Shown piece by piece: positions 1-7,032 of a stretch of 21,479 nucleotides of DNA. The notes beneath the pieces are model-generated. The model saw only the letters and a list, made by a program, of their open reading frames with translations, was not told the origin of the DNA and searched no databases. Made by a program: the position numbers and the translations under genes. The stretch covers positions 1-21,479 of IMG/VR virus record IMGVR_UViG_3300002538_000028; one strand, written 5' to 3'. Position 1 is the first letter of the stretch. Every line of letters begins with the position of its first letter. This DNA comes from a virus.

Positions 1-599
1 TTAAATATGACCGCGATACCATGACTCCTACCGATATGGCGTGGGGTGAGCTGGACGTTCGTGCAGCCTTGGCTATATGCAATGTCCTAGGTGTCCCTGC
101 GCAAAAACTGAATATTCCCGGTTCGGAACAGTACGCGAATAAGGAACAGAGCGAAGAGAGCTTTGTTACTGATAGTATATTGCCTGTTTTGACTAGGGTT
201 CAAAGACACTTGCAGCATTGGCAAATTCCCAAGATGCTTGCTAAGCCAATGATGAGTCATTATCCGCCAAACTTACGGATAGCATTTGACACAGAAGCTA
301 TCAGCGCGTTGCAGGAAGATAGAGACGCACTTTACGCCCGCACTATCGAGGCCGTAGACAAGGGAATTATCACCCTTCAGCAGGCTTGTGACACACTCGG
401 CTACGATTGGGATGAGATTGGCACCCGCCTTGTGGACGGCGACCGCCAAACACTCGAAACTGTGCTGAATGAAGTCTCGCAACCAGACAAAACAGGGGCA
501 AGCCGCGTTGTGGTAGCCCCCGGAAGTGTTCCCGATAATAATAAGCCAGCAGTAGCAGAGGAGGCAACTAATGCCACAGCAAACAATACTCAAAAATAG
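1..599 (+). CDS. Phage portal protein, C-terminal part (5' truncated by window)
   Basis: The reading frame is already open at the window edge (phase from base 3, residues KYDRDT before the first ATG at 21), so this is the tail end of a larger gene, not a 192-residue protein. The residues 'AICNVLGVPAQKL', 'YANKEQSEESFVTDSILPVL' and the following amphipathic helices match the C-terminal half of HK97/lambda-type portal proteins, where the pattern is 'fgVPp..l...yaN.eqa...f...tl.P'. Portals form the dodecameric ring at the capsid vertex through which DNA enters and on which the connectors assemble. The last ~40 residues are a hydrophilic Ala/Asn/Thr-rich tail. The gene overlaps the next by 29 bases, and the Shine-Dalgarno of the protease lies inside it. 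The family call also rests on position directly before a prohead protease and capsid gene. I am confident of family; subfamily is open. Confidence 0.85.
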   Translation, partial: KYDRDTMTPTDMAWGELDVRAALAICNVLGVPAQKLNIPGSEQYANKEQSEESFVTDSILPVLTRVQRHLQHWQIPKMLAKPMMSHYPPNLRIAFDTEAISALQEDRDALYARTIEAVDKGIITLQQACDTLGYDWDEIGTRLVDGDRQTLETVLNEVSQPDKTGASRVVVAPGSVPDNNKPAVAEEATNATANNTQK

Positions 600-1728
600 G
601 CATAACATTGTGACTGAGATTAGTTTGGGCGTGAGTGATTCCGAAGAGGGAATTATCACCGGAACAGCTCACGTCTGCGGAGTGCTGAACTCAACTAACC
701 CTCCGATGGTGCTGCTGGCCGGTTCGTTTACAAAGACGATTAACGAAGGTGGGCAAAAGGTTCCCATTGAGATAGACCACGGTTCGGGCATTATGAAAGA
801 GGTCGGCATAGGAGAGTTTTCCTATGATGGCAACGTTTTGACGCTCACTCGTGGTATGTTGAACATGGATTCTACCTATGTCCGTGAAGAGGTTTACCCG
901 CGTTTGAAGCACCGCGCCGAACATGGCATGGCTACCGGCCTGTCCGTTGTTGTGGAGTTGCCGAAAGGTAAAGCCACATTCAAAGATGGGGCCTACCACG
1001 TAAGCGAAGTTATCCTCAAGAAAGTTGGCATTGTTGACGTACCTGCTAATGAGCCGTCCGTTATCACCACAGTTATGAGCGAAGAGAAACCTGATACTGA
1101 AGTAGCCGAAAATATCACGTTAGCGAAAACCTTTAACGATATTCTCAATGAGATTGAAGTACGTGAAGAAGAGCGAGACCTTGATAGTGAACGCTACAAA
1201 CTCGACAGTGCTTTATCTTCACTGATTTACCAGCTAACCGACGACGATACGCTCACCCCGATACAGGTTAAGGCCGCCGTGACACAGGGATTGAGCGACT
1301 ACGCAACCGCAATGCTGACTTGGTTAGATGCATTACTCGCATTGAAGGCAACGGAGCCAGCAGAGAGCGACACAGAGGGGTCTAGCGGGGCACAGGAGGC
1401 CGAAGTCGAGTACGATGGCGCAATGATGGGTCGTGGCGATAAAGCTCGTAACACGGCGGCAATGGCGGGGATTCATTCCCGTGTTGTCAAGTGCGCGTCT
1501 GAAATCCAAACCCACATGAAGACACTTCGAGGAATGATGAACGACACCCCCGCAAAAATGGGGGCAACCACAGAAAATACTATAGATGAGCCGGAGCCGG
1601 AGACCACTGCTTTGTCGCAGCCGGAAACCACTACCACTCAGCAAGTAGATAACGTTTCAATGTCGGCAGAGTCTGCCGCATCTATCGCTGCAAATCTACA
1701 ACGCAGCATAGATATTCTCACAAAGTAA
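571..1728 (+). CDS. HK97-family prohead protease with long C-terminal extension
   Basis: The first ~165 residues fit the S78/U35 prohead protease family, which cleaves the capsid protein's delta domain and itself during head maturation. Visible hallmarks are 'GSFTKTI' (51-57), 'VPIEIDH' with the probable catalytic His70, 'GLSVVVE' with the probable nucleophile Ser125, and 'SEVILKKVGIVDVPAN' (145-160), the typical closing strand with Glu146. HK97 protease is about 225 residues; this one is 385. Residues ~170-385 add an acidic helical stretch, a low-complexity segment (~258-285), a second helical segment and a Thr/Gln/Pro-rich linker. The extension could be an internal scaffold or targeting domain, but I recognise no family. 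GAGGAGG precedes the ATG. It sits between portal and capsid genes, as in HK97-type head modules. Confidence 0.88.
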   Translation: MPQQTILKNRHNIVTEISLGVSDSEEGIITGTAHVCGVLNSTNPPMVLLAGSFTKTINEGGQKVPIEIDHGSGIMKEVGIGEFSYDGNVLTLTRGMLNMDSTYVREEVYPRLKHRAEHGMATGLSVVVELPKGKATFKDGAYHVSEVILKKVGIVDVPANEPSVITTVMSEEKPDTEVAENITLAKTFNDILNEIEVREEERDLDSERYKLDSALSSLIYQLTDDDTLTPIQVKAAVTQGLSDYATAMLTWLDALLALKATEPAESDTEGSSGAQEAEVEYDGAMMGRGDKARNTAAMAGIHSRVVKCASEIQTHMKTLRGMMNDTPAKMGATTENTIDEPEPETTALSQPETTTTQQVDNVSMSAESAASIAANLQRSIDILTK

Positions 1729-1741
1729 GAGGAGCAATTAA

Positions 1742-2899
1742 ATGGATGAATTAGTACAAAAGGTAGAGGAGCTTGCTGCTACTACCGCAGAGTTCAAGCG
1801 CACAAACGATGAGCGGCTTGCTACCATCGAGGCTACGGGCAAAGAGTCTGTCATACAGACTGAAAAACTGGGGGCGATTGAGGCAGAATTGATTCGCCTT
1901 GAAGATTCTATCACTAAGCTGAATCGCACATCCGCTGGCACTACCGCCGACGCGAAGGACGCGAAGACAGAAGCCTTTTTCGCTGGTATTCGCATGGGGT
2001 TGTCCCCGGATATGCCTTCCGAAATCAAGATGGGGATGACCGTAGCCAACGACACGACTGGTGGCTATCTGGCAAGCCCAGAGTACCTGTCCACAATCAT
2101 GCGTAACATTAACGAGTACAGCGATGTGCGCGGCCTTGTTACCGTAAAGCCCACTACGAAAAAGGAAATCTCCTGGCCGACACGCACGCAGGGAACCGTG
2201 GCCCGGTTCGTCGGCGAGACTGAGCTCCGCACAGAGAGCCAGAACCCCCTGTATGGGCGCGATAAGATTCTCACTCGTGAGATGTATGCGATCATCGACG
2301 TGTCCAATGAAGACTTGGAAGATAGCGATTATGACCTCGAAGGTATGATTCGCGACGAGATCACCGAGAGCTTCACCCTGCTGGAAGGCACGAGTGTTGT
2401 GTCCGGCACTGGTATAAACGGAGCGCCGTTCGGGTTCATGAATGCGGCTGGTATCGCTGAAGTCGTGTCTGGCGCTGCTACCACGATCCCTTCTGCCGAC
2501 CCGCTTATTTCTTTGATGTACAACATCAAAGACGTATATCAGCGCAATGGCGTTTGGGCTTTTAATCGCTCTACGTTGTCTGCTATCCGAAAACTGAAAG
2601 ACGGGAATAACCAGTATCTGTGGGCACCGGGCATTGCTGGCGCAATCCCGAATACCATTCTTGACCGTCCGTATATCATTGTGCCGGATATGCCGAGCAT
2701 TGGCGCTGGTCTGTACCCGGTCGTGTTCGGCGACCTCAAACGGGGTTACTGGCTAGTGGACCGCACTCAGCTCACCTTCACCCGCGACATCTATACACAG
2801 GCAACTTCTGGCTACGTTCGCATCCTTGCCCGCAAGCGCATCGGTGGCAACGTGGTTCGCGCAGAGGCCTTTGCTAAACTGAAAATCGCCGCTTCCTAA
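1742..2899 (+). CDS. HK97-fold major capsid protein
   Basis: This 385-residue protein builds the icosahedral shell. Residues ~1-65 form a charged coiled coil ('MDELVQKVEELAATTAEF' onward), the typical delta domain that scaffolds the prohead and is removed by the protease encoded just upstream. From ~105 on, 'GGYLASPEYLSTIM', 'ISWPTRTQGTVARFVGETE', 'ISNEDLEDS'-like 'VSNEDLEDSDYDLEGMI' and 'GTGINGAPFGFM' are the N-arm, E-loop/spine-helix and P-domain signatures of HK97 capsid proteins. The segment 'YPVVFGDLKRGYWLVDR' and the closing 'YVRILARKRIGGNVVRAEAFAKL' are the usual C-terminal P/A-domain strands. Length is normal for a protein that still carries its delta domain. AGAGGAG stands about 6 bases ahead of the ATG. 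The cleavage site cannot be fixed from sequence but should fall between about 65 and 105. Confidence 0.95.
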   Translation: MDELVQKVEELAATTAEFKRTNDERLATIEATGKESVIQTEKLGAIEAELIRLEDSITKLNRTSAGTTADAKDAKTEAFFAGIRMGLSPDMPSEIKMGMTVANDTTGGYLASPEYLSTIMRNINEYSDVRGLVTVKPTTKKEISWPTRTQGTVARFVGETELRTESQNPLYGRDKILTREMYAIIDVSNEDLEDSDYDLEGMIRDEITESFTLLEGTSVVSGTGINGAPFGFMNAAGIAEVVSGAATTIPSADPLISLMYNIKDVYQRNGVWAFNRSTLSAIRKLKDGNNQYLWAPGIAGAIPNTILDRPYIIVPDMPSIGAGLYPVVFGDLKRGYWLVDRTQLTFTRDIYTQATSGYVRILARKRIGGNVVRAEAFAKLKIAAS

Positions 2900-2911
2900 G
2901 GAGAGTAAATT

Positions 2912-3361
2912 ATGGCTAACGCAGGAACACTAATCGACATGAAGAATGTCGATGGCGTTAATATCCAAACAATACAGGATAGCGCCATTTATAATGTGGG
3001 CGGGGTTGACTACACGGGGGCGGCGATTGGTGCGATACTGGCTAATCAATTCCCCGCTGGCGTAACCGCCACCGCAGCGCAAATCAACAAGCTGGCCGCT
3101 GTTACCCCCGGTACGGTGGCCGCAAGCAAGGCGCTTGTCGTTGACGCACAGAAAACGCTCAACGAGCTTACCGTAACAGCACTGACCACGGGGGCTACCG
3201 TCACTATCGGGACAATCCCACTGGTGGCACTCACTGTGGCCGTAACCGCCAATTCCACTACCACGGCCCTCGCCGCAGGAACCTACGCCATTACCAGTAA
3301 CGCTACTGGACTTGGCAAACTGTTCTATAGCGACGGTAGCAAGTGGCAGGTGGCCGCCTAG
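2912..3361 (+). CDS. Capsid decoration / head-fibre-like protein
   Basis: A 149-residue Ala/Thr/Val-rich protein following the capsid gene by 12 bases, with AAGGAGA as ribosome site. Residues ~48-80 contain 'GVTATAAQINKLAAV' and 'VAASKALVVDAQKTLNEL', a motif widely seen in phage head-fibre and surface decoration proteins. The second half alternates hydrophobic and Thr-rich segments ('ATVTIGTIPLVALTVAVTA') and ends 'LGKLFYSDGSKWQVAA', which suggests a small beta-rich fold. Position directly behind the capsid gene, compactness and composition all suit a protein that binds the capsid exterior. A minor head or neck protein is an alternative. The role is inference; the motif is what is seen. A strong hairpin follows the gene. 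Confidence 0.6.
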   Translation: MANAGTLIDMKNVDGVNIQTIQDSAIYNVGGVDYTGAAIGAILANQFPAGVTATAAQINKLAAVTPGTVAASKALVVDAQKTLNELTVTALTTGATVTIGTIPLVALTVAVTANSTTTALAAGTYAITSNATGLGKLFYSDGSKWQVAA

Positions 3362-3371
3362 TAATCAATAC

Positions 3372-3395
3372 GGGGTGGGGGTAACTCCTCACCCC
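3372..3395 (+). terminator. Intergenic hairpin, possible weak terminator
   Basis: A ten-pair stem (3372-3381 with 3386-3395; eight Watson-Crick pairs and two G-T) closes on a TAAC loop and is followed by TTTCGTT. The U-tract is short, so it could be a leaky terminator or a 3' stabiliser of the capsid/decoration mRNA. It fills the gap between the two decoration-like genes. Confidence 0.45.
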
Positions 3396-3419
3396 TTTCG
3401 TTCATAAGGAGAAAATAAC

Positions 3420-3857
3420 ATGCGTGATATTTATCACAACACAGGAGATACAATACTGCTGGAGCCGCAGGACTTGGCCCATACTAATACGTTGTCTGCA
3501 ATAATTGACACCGTTGGTTTCGCAGGCGTTGACCTCAAGGTTATCGTTAGTGCGCTGACCGGCGTTGACGGCAGCAACTATCTGACCATTGTCGCTCAAG
3601 AGAGCGCCACTACCGCAACGGGCGCATTCACTACCGTCGCCGCTGGTGACCTACTGGGCGCGTTCACCGTCATTAACAGCACCAGCAAAGATAGCTTGGA
3701 GCAGAAAGTCGGATACATCGGCAACAAGCGGTACGTCCGCATTAGCCTGGTGTACACCGGCACGACTATCAGCGCCGGAGTTGTCGGCGTTATCGCCACC
3801 GTCGATAGTGCAAGTACGGCCCCGGTAACAGCACCAGCCATCACCGCCACCACGTAA
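3420..3857 (+). CDS. Conserved phage head-region protein, probable capsid accessory/decoration
   Basis: A 145-residue protein with AAGGAGA about 7 bases before the ATG. The sequence follows a pattern I associate with small proteins in HK97-type head modules: a central 'TIVAQESATTATGAFTTVAAGDLLGAF' (extended strands around an 'F..V...DL.G' turn) followed by 'KVGYIGNKRYVRISLVYTG' and a hydrophobic strand 'AGVVGVIATVDSAS', ending in a Pro/Thr/Ala-rich tail. The 'YiG.kRYvR' signature is the most diagnostic part. There is no signal peptide or membrane segment. Such proteins lie next to capsid genes and are usually left as hypothetical; a capsid-surface or vertex role is likely but inferred. It is followed by a GC-rich hairpin and the connector gene. 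Confidence 0.55.
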   Translation: MRDIYHNTGDTILLEPQDLAHTNTLSAIIDTVGFAGVDLKVIVSALTGVDGSNYLTIVAQESATTATGAFTTVAAGDLLGAFTVINSTSKDSLEQKVGYIGNKRYVRISLVYTGTTISAGVVGVIATVDSASTAPVTAPAITATT

Positions 3858-3870
3858 GGCGAACAGGCAA

Positions 3871-3897
3871 TCCCCGCGTGGTTATGCTGCGCGGGGA
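3871..3897 (+). other. Intergenic GC-rich hairpin
   Basis: TCCCCGCG (3871-3878) pairs perfectly with CGCGGGGA (3890-3897) across an 11-base loop. No U-tract follows (GATTAAGGGGG), so it is not a standard intrinsic terminator. It is more likely a 3' mRNA stabiliser, or a processing site ahead of the connector gene. Confidence 0.5.
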
Positions 3898-3912
3898 GAT
3901 TAAGGGGGTAAT

Positions 3913-4503
3913 ATGAAACTTACGCGAATCAGTGATAGCAGCGTAGAACCTGTGTCCTCCGCGCTAGTAAAGGCCCATCTCGTAGACGTTAATTCAAGCG
4001 ACGACACACTATTAGCCATGTATATCCGGCGGGCAAGAATGGCGCTGGAAGTTTTGTCCCGTTCAGCATTATGCGTGGGAACTGACACTCAAACATGGAA
4101 AGCCGTGTTTACATATCAAGAATGGTTGGACGCGCAGGACGTCGATGGCACGATCACGCTCGGTTACGGCCCGATGAGTGCAGTAACAAGCATCATAGAA
4201 AGACGCAAATCAGCCACTACCACAACCGTCAGCACTGATGTATATACCACTGACCCTTCCACAAATAGGATTCTTTTGAAAGATGATCAACTGTGGCCTG
4301 ATATATCTGGTACGCATACAGACTGCCTAGGATTTACAATCACATATACGGCAGTTAATACTGCACTACCGGATTGGGCCGCTGACGGGGTGTGTCGCCT
4401 TTGTGGTTATCTTTTTGAGCGTAGGGGTGATAGTGAGCCTGATAATATATTTGCTGTTGCGGGCCAGCTTGTTCCTGACGCTATTTCGTATGATGATTAT
4501 TGA
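3913..4503 (+). CDS. Head-tail connector protein (gp6-like)
   Basis: This 196-residue protein resembles the gp6-like head-tail connector family (HK97 gp6 / phiE125 gp8 type), which forms the ring docked under the portal. Visible features are an N-terminal helical region 'VSSALVKAHLVDVNSSDDTLLAMYIRRARMALEVLSRSAL' (the family's 'v...lk.hL.vd..~dd.li..~i..Ar...E...~r.l' pattern), then 'QTWKAVFTYQEW' and 'GYGPMSAVTSI' (the 'l..~P...v.si' turn), then a beta-rich part and a C-terminal helix 'WAADGVCRLCGYLFERRGD'. Length is in the normal range for the phiE125 gp8 form. The ribosome site is AAGGGGG, a G-run variant. Its stop codon overlaps the -35 box of the first HNH cassette, so the cassette abuts this gene with no lost coding sequence. 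Confidence 0.8.
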   Translation: MKLTRISDSSVEPVSSALVKAHLVDVNSSDDTLLAMYIRRARMALEVLSRSALCVGTDTQTWKAVFTYQEWLDAQDVDGTITLGYGPMSAVTSIIERRKSATTTTVSTDVYTTDPSTNRILLKDDQLWPDISGTHTDCLGFTITYTAVNTALPDWAADGVCRLCGYLFERRGDSEPDNIFAVAGQLVPDAISYDDY

Positions 4504-4529
4504 CAAAACCAGGCGCAACATGTTATACT
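4500..4529 (+). promoter_or_regulatory. Sigma70-type promoter with extended -10 for HNH cassette 1
   Basis: TTGACA (4500-4505, a perfect -35) is followed after 18 bases by TATACT (4524-4529), preceded by TGT, making an extended -10. This is the best promoter match in the window. It overlaps the stop codon of the connector gene and lies about 70 bases before the HNH start, so it can transcribe the endonuclease independently of the late operon. Confidence 0.8.
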
Positions 4530-4543
4530 ACCAAAAGTAATTA

Positions 4544-4598
4544 CCCCGCACAAAATCTGATTGTACGGGGCGTATGAAATACCGATAGGAGGTATTGC
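4544..4598 (+). promoter_or_regulatory. Structured leader of HNH gene 1 with RBS-masking hairpin
   Basis: The leader holds a stem of 10 positions with one C-A mismatch (4544-4553 with 4561-4570, 7-base loop). A GTAT/ATAC mini-hairpin follows (4572-4575 with 4579-4582). A competing AATACC/GGTATT hairpin (4578-4583 with 4591-4596) pairs part of the AGGAGG ribosome site at 4587-4592. The ATACC segment can pair only one way at a time, so the leader could switch ribosome access. The same layout precedes the second HNH gene. Confidence 0.6.
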
Positions 4599-5297
4599 AT
4601 GAGAACTAGTATACAGCGATTCAAAGATGGCGTCAATTACACGCTAGGCACTATGCCTGCCGGCATGAGATGGGGTAGGGGCACAGTTCAGAACCGTACA
4701 CCTAGCCCATTTGGCGATCGCAAACCACGATATTCTTTACTGTGCGATTGTGGAAATATTTATATCGCATTTGGGCGTGATATTGTAAGTGGTCACACAA
4801 AATCTTGCGGGTGTTATAAGCAGGCAATGATTAAAGTCTGGTCGACAAAGCATGGATATAGCTTACCTACTAGTGAATATTATAGGTTGTATAAGTGCTG
4901 GATACACATGATTAGCCGCTGTTACGATATGAATGATTCTGGTTACAACGCTCATGGAGGACGCGGCATCACTGTTTGCAATGAGTGGCGAGATAATCCA
5001 GAAGTATTTCAAAGGTGGGCTATAAGTAACGGATATTCTGACACCCTAACTCTCGACCGTTACCCTAACAACGACGGCAATTACGAACCTTCAAACTGCC
5101 GGTGGGCGACACGTAAGCAGCAGAATAGAAACACTCGGTCTAATCGCCTTATTATGGCATTTGGCGAGACGAAGTGTATTTCTGCATGGGTAGAAGATTC
5201 CCGCTGCGTTGTTTCCTATGCAACTTTATGGTACAGACTAAAGAGTGGAATGGATACCGAAGACGCGATGACAAAACCTTCCCGGCGTAGCAAGTAA
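4599..5297 (+). CDS. Free-standing HNH-type (homing) endonuclease, copy 1
   Basis: A 232-residue predicted DNA-cutting protein, probably a selfish homing endonuclease. The N-terminal part carries a Cys cluster (C49-D-C51 and S-C70-G-C72 in 'SGHTKSCGCY') typical of phage HNH/AP2-type proteins. The core has 'HGGRGITVCNEW' (119-130), 'LTLDRYPNNDGNYEPSNCRWAT' split over 150-171 with the probable metal-site Asn residues, and 'RKQQNRN'. The C-terminus 'AFGETKCISAWVED...TLWYRLKSGMDTEDAMT' is a helix-turn-helix-like DNA-binding tail (187-224). AGGAGG lies 6 bases before the ATG. The gene interrupts the order connector to head closure and has its own promoter and terminator. It is clearly paralogous to the HNH gene at 9110 over its full length. 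The family is confident; mobility and target are inferred. Confidence 0.88.
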   Translation: MRTSIQRFKDGVNYTLGTMPAGMRWGRGTVQNRTPSPFGDRKPRYSLLCDCGNIYIAFGRDIVSGHTKSCGCYKQAMIKVWSTKHGYSLPTSEYYRLYKCWIHMISRCYDMNDSGYNAHGGRGITVCNEWRDNPEVFQRWAISNGYSDTLTLDRYPNNDGNYEPSNCRWATRKQQNRNTRSNRLIMAFGETKCISAWVEDSRCVVSYATLWYRLKSGMDTEDAMTKPSRRSK

Positions 5298-5311
5298 CTA
5301 CTTCACGATGT

Positions 5312-5348
5312 AAAAAAGAACTCTCAAATGAATCGGGGGTTCTTTTTT
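5312..5348 (+). terminator. Intrinsic terminator of HNH cassette 1
   Basis: AAAAAAGAAC (5312-5321) pairs perfectly with GTTCTTTTTT (5339-5348). Four more pairs (two G-T) extend the stem inward to a 9-base loop, and the hairpin ends in six Ts. The A/U-flanked form could work in both directions. It closes the HNH transcription unit but also lies inside the structural operon. Confidence 0.85.
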
Positions 5349-5373
5349 GTGCCATCTTTCGAGGATGTGACTT

Positions 5374-6087
5374 ATGGCTTATACACCAATATCATCGGCA
5401 CAATGCCGCTATACAGCTACCATACTCACCCCGACGCTTATTACTAGCCCGGCGACTACCGGACAGGTTACGTGGGGCAACCTCGGCTCAACGCCGACTT
5501 GCAGAGTTGCGGTAGCGTGGCCGTCACTCGCGAGCTTAAATCATATAACCAACGCCGATAACGGAAGTGTTGCCACACTCACAACAAGAAAACGGGCAGA
5601 CGTTATCGTAGGCCACATGATTCAAGTGGTCATGGACGCCGTGACCAGAACCTTTGACATTATGGCGATAGTTCCACACCGCGCCGCTGGCTGGATGGAA
5701 ATAACCGGCAGGGAAGTTACCCGGCCTTCAATTATGTACACAATGACCGTGCAAAGACAGACCATCGGGAATAGTGCTTTCGGTGACGGCATGGGGGGAT
5801 TTACTTCCGCATCAGGCACAAGTGGGTACGCTACTACAGGGGTAACGCTAACAGGAATTCTCAACAGTATCGACGCCACAATCAGATACACGCCCGCAGT
5901 TAATGGGCAACTAATCTCGCACGAATTTCACATACCTTATCGCAATGACTATAACACTGTTATCACCGCTGCTGACCGGCTGGTCATAGGCACCCGCAGC
6001 TTTTATATCGTTGGGATTGATGATATGAATGAGCATCACACCGAGATATGCGTCTATCTTAACGAGTTGAAGCAAGCAGGTCAGTGA
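5374..6087 (+). CDS. Probable head-closure (stopper/adaptor) protein, possibly two-domain
   Basis: A 237-residue protein in the slot where head-tail joining (stopper) proteins sit, between the connector and the gp10-like neck protein. Members of that family are usually ~100-120 residues. This protein appears to have two comparable halves. Residues ~10-120 contain 'GQVTWGNLGSTPTCRVAVAWPSL...TTRKRADVIVGHMIQ...RTFDIMAIVPHR'. Residues ~160-237 contain 'ATIRYT...HEFHIPYRNDYNTVITAADRLVIGTRSFYIVGIDDMNEHHTEICVYLNEL', the better match to the stopper pattern ('h.i.iRYr.d......vi.g.r.y.I..v.d.......l.l.e'). The two are joined by a Gly/Ser-rich linker ('SAFGDGMGGFTSASGTSGY'). It may be a tandem duplication or a fusion of stopper and accessory domain. 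GAGGAT precedes the ATG. Function rests mainly on position and the second half. Confidence 0.6.
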   Translation: MAYTPISSAQCRYTATILTPTLITSPATTGQVTWGNLGSTPTCRVAVAWPSLASLNHITNADNGSVATLTTRKRADVIVGHMIQVVMDAVTRTFDIMAIVPHRAAGWMEITGREVTRPSIMYTMTVQRQTIGNSAFGDGMGGFTSASGTSGYATTGVTLTGILNSIDATIRYTPAVNGQLISHEFHIPYRNDYNTVITAADRLVIGTRSFYIVGIDDMNEHHTEICVYLNELKQAGQ

Positions 6088-6088
6088 T

Positions 6089-6565
6089 ATGCGAGTAATT
6101 GGCGTTGACAAACTATCTGGCTACTTCGCGAAGAAGCAAGCCGCTATCGAAGAAAAGGTAAAAGAAGCATTGATGCTGCGGGCAAAGGTTATACAGGACA
6201 AGGCAAAGTACCTTGCAGCTCCGCCGCCTAAAGTTTGGAGATTCACTCGCTTACCAACCGGGGGCAGGAGTCGTACCGGACAACCAAATACGCCGGTTCC
6301 TTCAACTTCCGATAGCATTGCTGATATGATAGAGATTATCCCATTAAATGGCGGGCTTACCATTCGCATTGTCAGCAGGCACTGGGTAAGTCTTTGGTTT
6401 GAGTTTGGCACGGGTGATACGGCAAGCACCGGCCCATTTCCGAATCCTCCGCATAATAGGTCATTCAATCGCGGCATGTACGCTTCACCGTTTATGGTTC
6501 CTGCGCTAGAAACCTCGCGAATGGGCACAATACGGGCGGTTAAAGCCGCACTAGGGGGTAAGTAA
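6089..6565 (+). CDS. HK97 gp10-like neck/tail-completion protein
   Basis: A 158-residue protein matching the HK97 gp10 family of minor head-tail joining proteins. It has an N-terminal 'VIGVDKLSGYFAKKQAAIEEKVKEALMLRAKVIQDKAKYLA' helix (pattern 'i.G.d.l...l..~...~..~v.~al...a~.i...Ak'), the central variable loop, and the signature 'VSLWFEFGTGDTAS' (y..~vEfGT) followed by 'SPFMVPALETSRMGTIRAVKAAL' (~PFm.PA...). The loop after EFGTG carries an unusual 'TGPFPNPPHNRSFNRGM' insertion. The start codon lies one base after the stop of the preceding gene with only a weak AGGT site, so it is probably translationally coupled. The stop TAA shares its last base with the next ATG. Confidence 0.8.
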   Translation: MRVIGVDKLSGYFAKKQAAIEEKVKEALMLRAKVIQDKAKYLAAPPPKVWRFTRLPTGGRSRTGQPNTPVPSTSDSIADMIEIIPLNGGLTIRIVSRHWVSLWFEFGTGDTASTGPFPNPPHNRSFNRGMYASPFMVPALETSRMGTIRAVKAALGGK

Positions 6566-7014
6566 TGCCAACAGAAACCGGATTCAGTATTCCGTTTGCT
6601 GCAATACAAGCTGGGATTTACACGAAACTCAATGCCGCCGTGACTTATGGCGGAGTCGCCGTTCCCGTGTTGAGCAGTCCGCCAATGGAGTTTACGCCAA
6701 GGCGCATCGAAATTGGCGAAGACACCGCAGATGCCTTCTGGGGCAAGGATTTCAAGGGCTGGTACACGACGACGACTATTCATGTCTGGGACAGCGGTGG
6801 TAGCCGCGCACCCGTGTTAAGTATCATGGATTCTGTGTCGAAACTACTCACAAAATTCAGTAGCCCAATTTCACTGGGCACGGGATTTTACAACATCGCA
6901 ACTTTTCCCGGAGCAACGCTTTGTATCCGCGACAGTTTCGACGAAGTCCTCAAGCTACCCGTATATCACGGAGTTTTGAGACTTAAGCTATATATTCAGC
7001 AGGCTACGGCCTAG
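6565..7014 (+). CDS. Tail terminator / tail completion protein (DUF3168-like)
   Basis: A 149-residue protein with the layout of the DUF3168/gpU-type tail terminators that cap the tail tube and set the head-tail joint. An N-terminal helix is seen in 'PFAAIQAGIYTKLNAAVTYGGVAVPVLSSPP' (pattern 'i...i...L.a...~...V.~...'). The central 'EIGEDTADAFWGKDFKGWYTTTTIHVWDSGGSRAPVLSIMDSVSKLL' has the family's 't~~i~vws...g...~~.i~~~i~~lL' section. The C-terminal strands are 'YHGVLRLKLYIQQ'. The start overlaps the preceding stop (TAATG) and AGGGGG lies upstream, so translation is coupled to the neck protein. Its position immediately before the tube gene supports the call. Confidence 0.72.
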   Translation: MPTETGFSIPFAAIQAGIYTKLNAAVTYGGVAVPVLSSPPMEFTPRRIEIGEDTADAFWGKDFKGWYTTTTIHVWDSGGSRAPVLSIMDSVSKLLTKFSSPISLGTGFYNIATFPGATLCIRDSFDEVLKLPVYHGVLRLKLYIQQATA

Positions 7015-7032
7015 CACTAAAGGAGAAAGAAA

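Noticed and set aside
4500-5373. Group I or II intron surrounding the HNH gene
   Set aside because: Neither flanking gene is split and no intron core could be seen; the unit sits between complete genes.
6121-6783. 220-codon open frame on the minus strand
   Set aside because: It lies antisense to two recognisable neck and terminator genes, has no ribosome site I could credit, and reads as a shadow.
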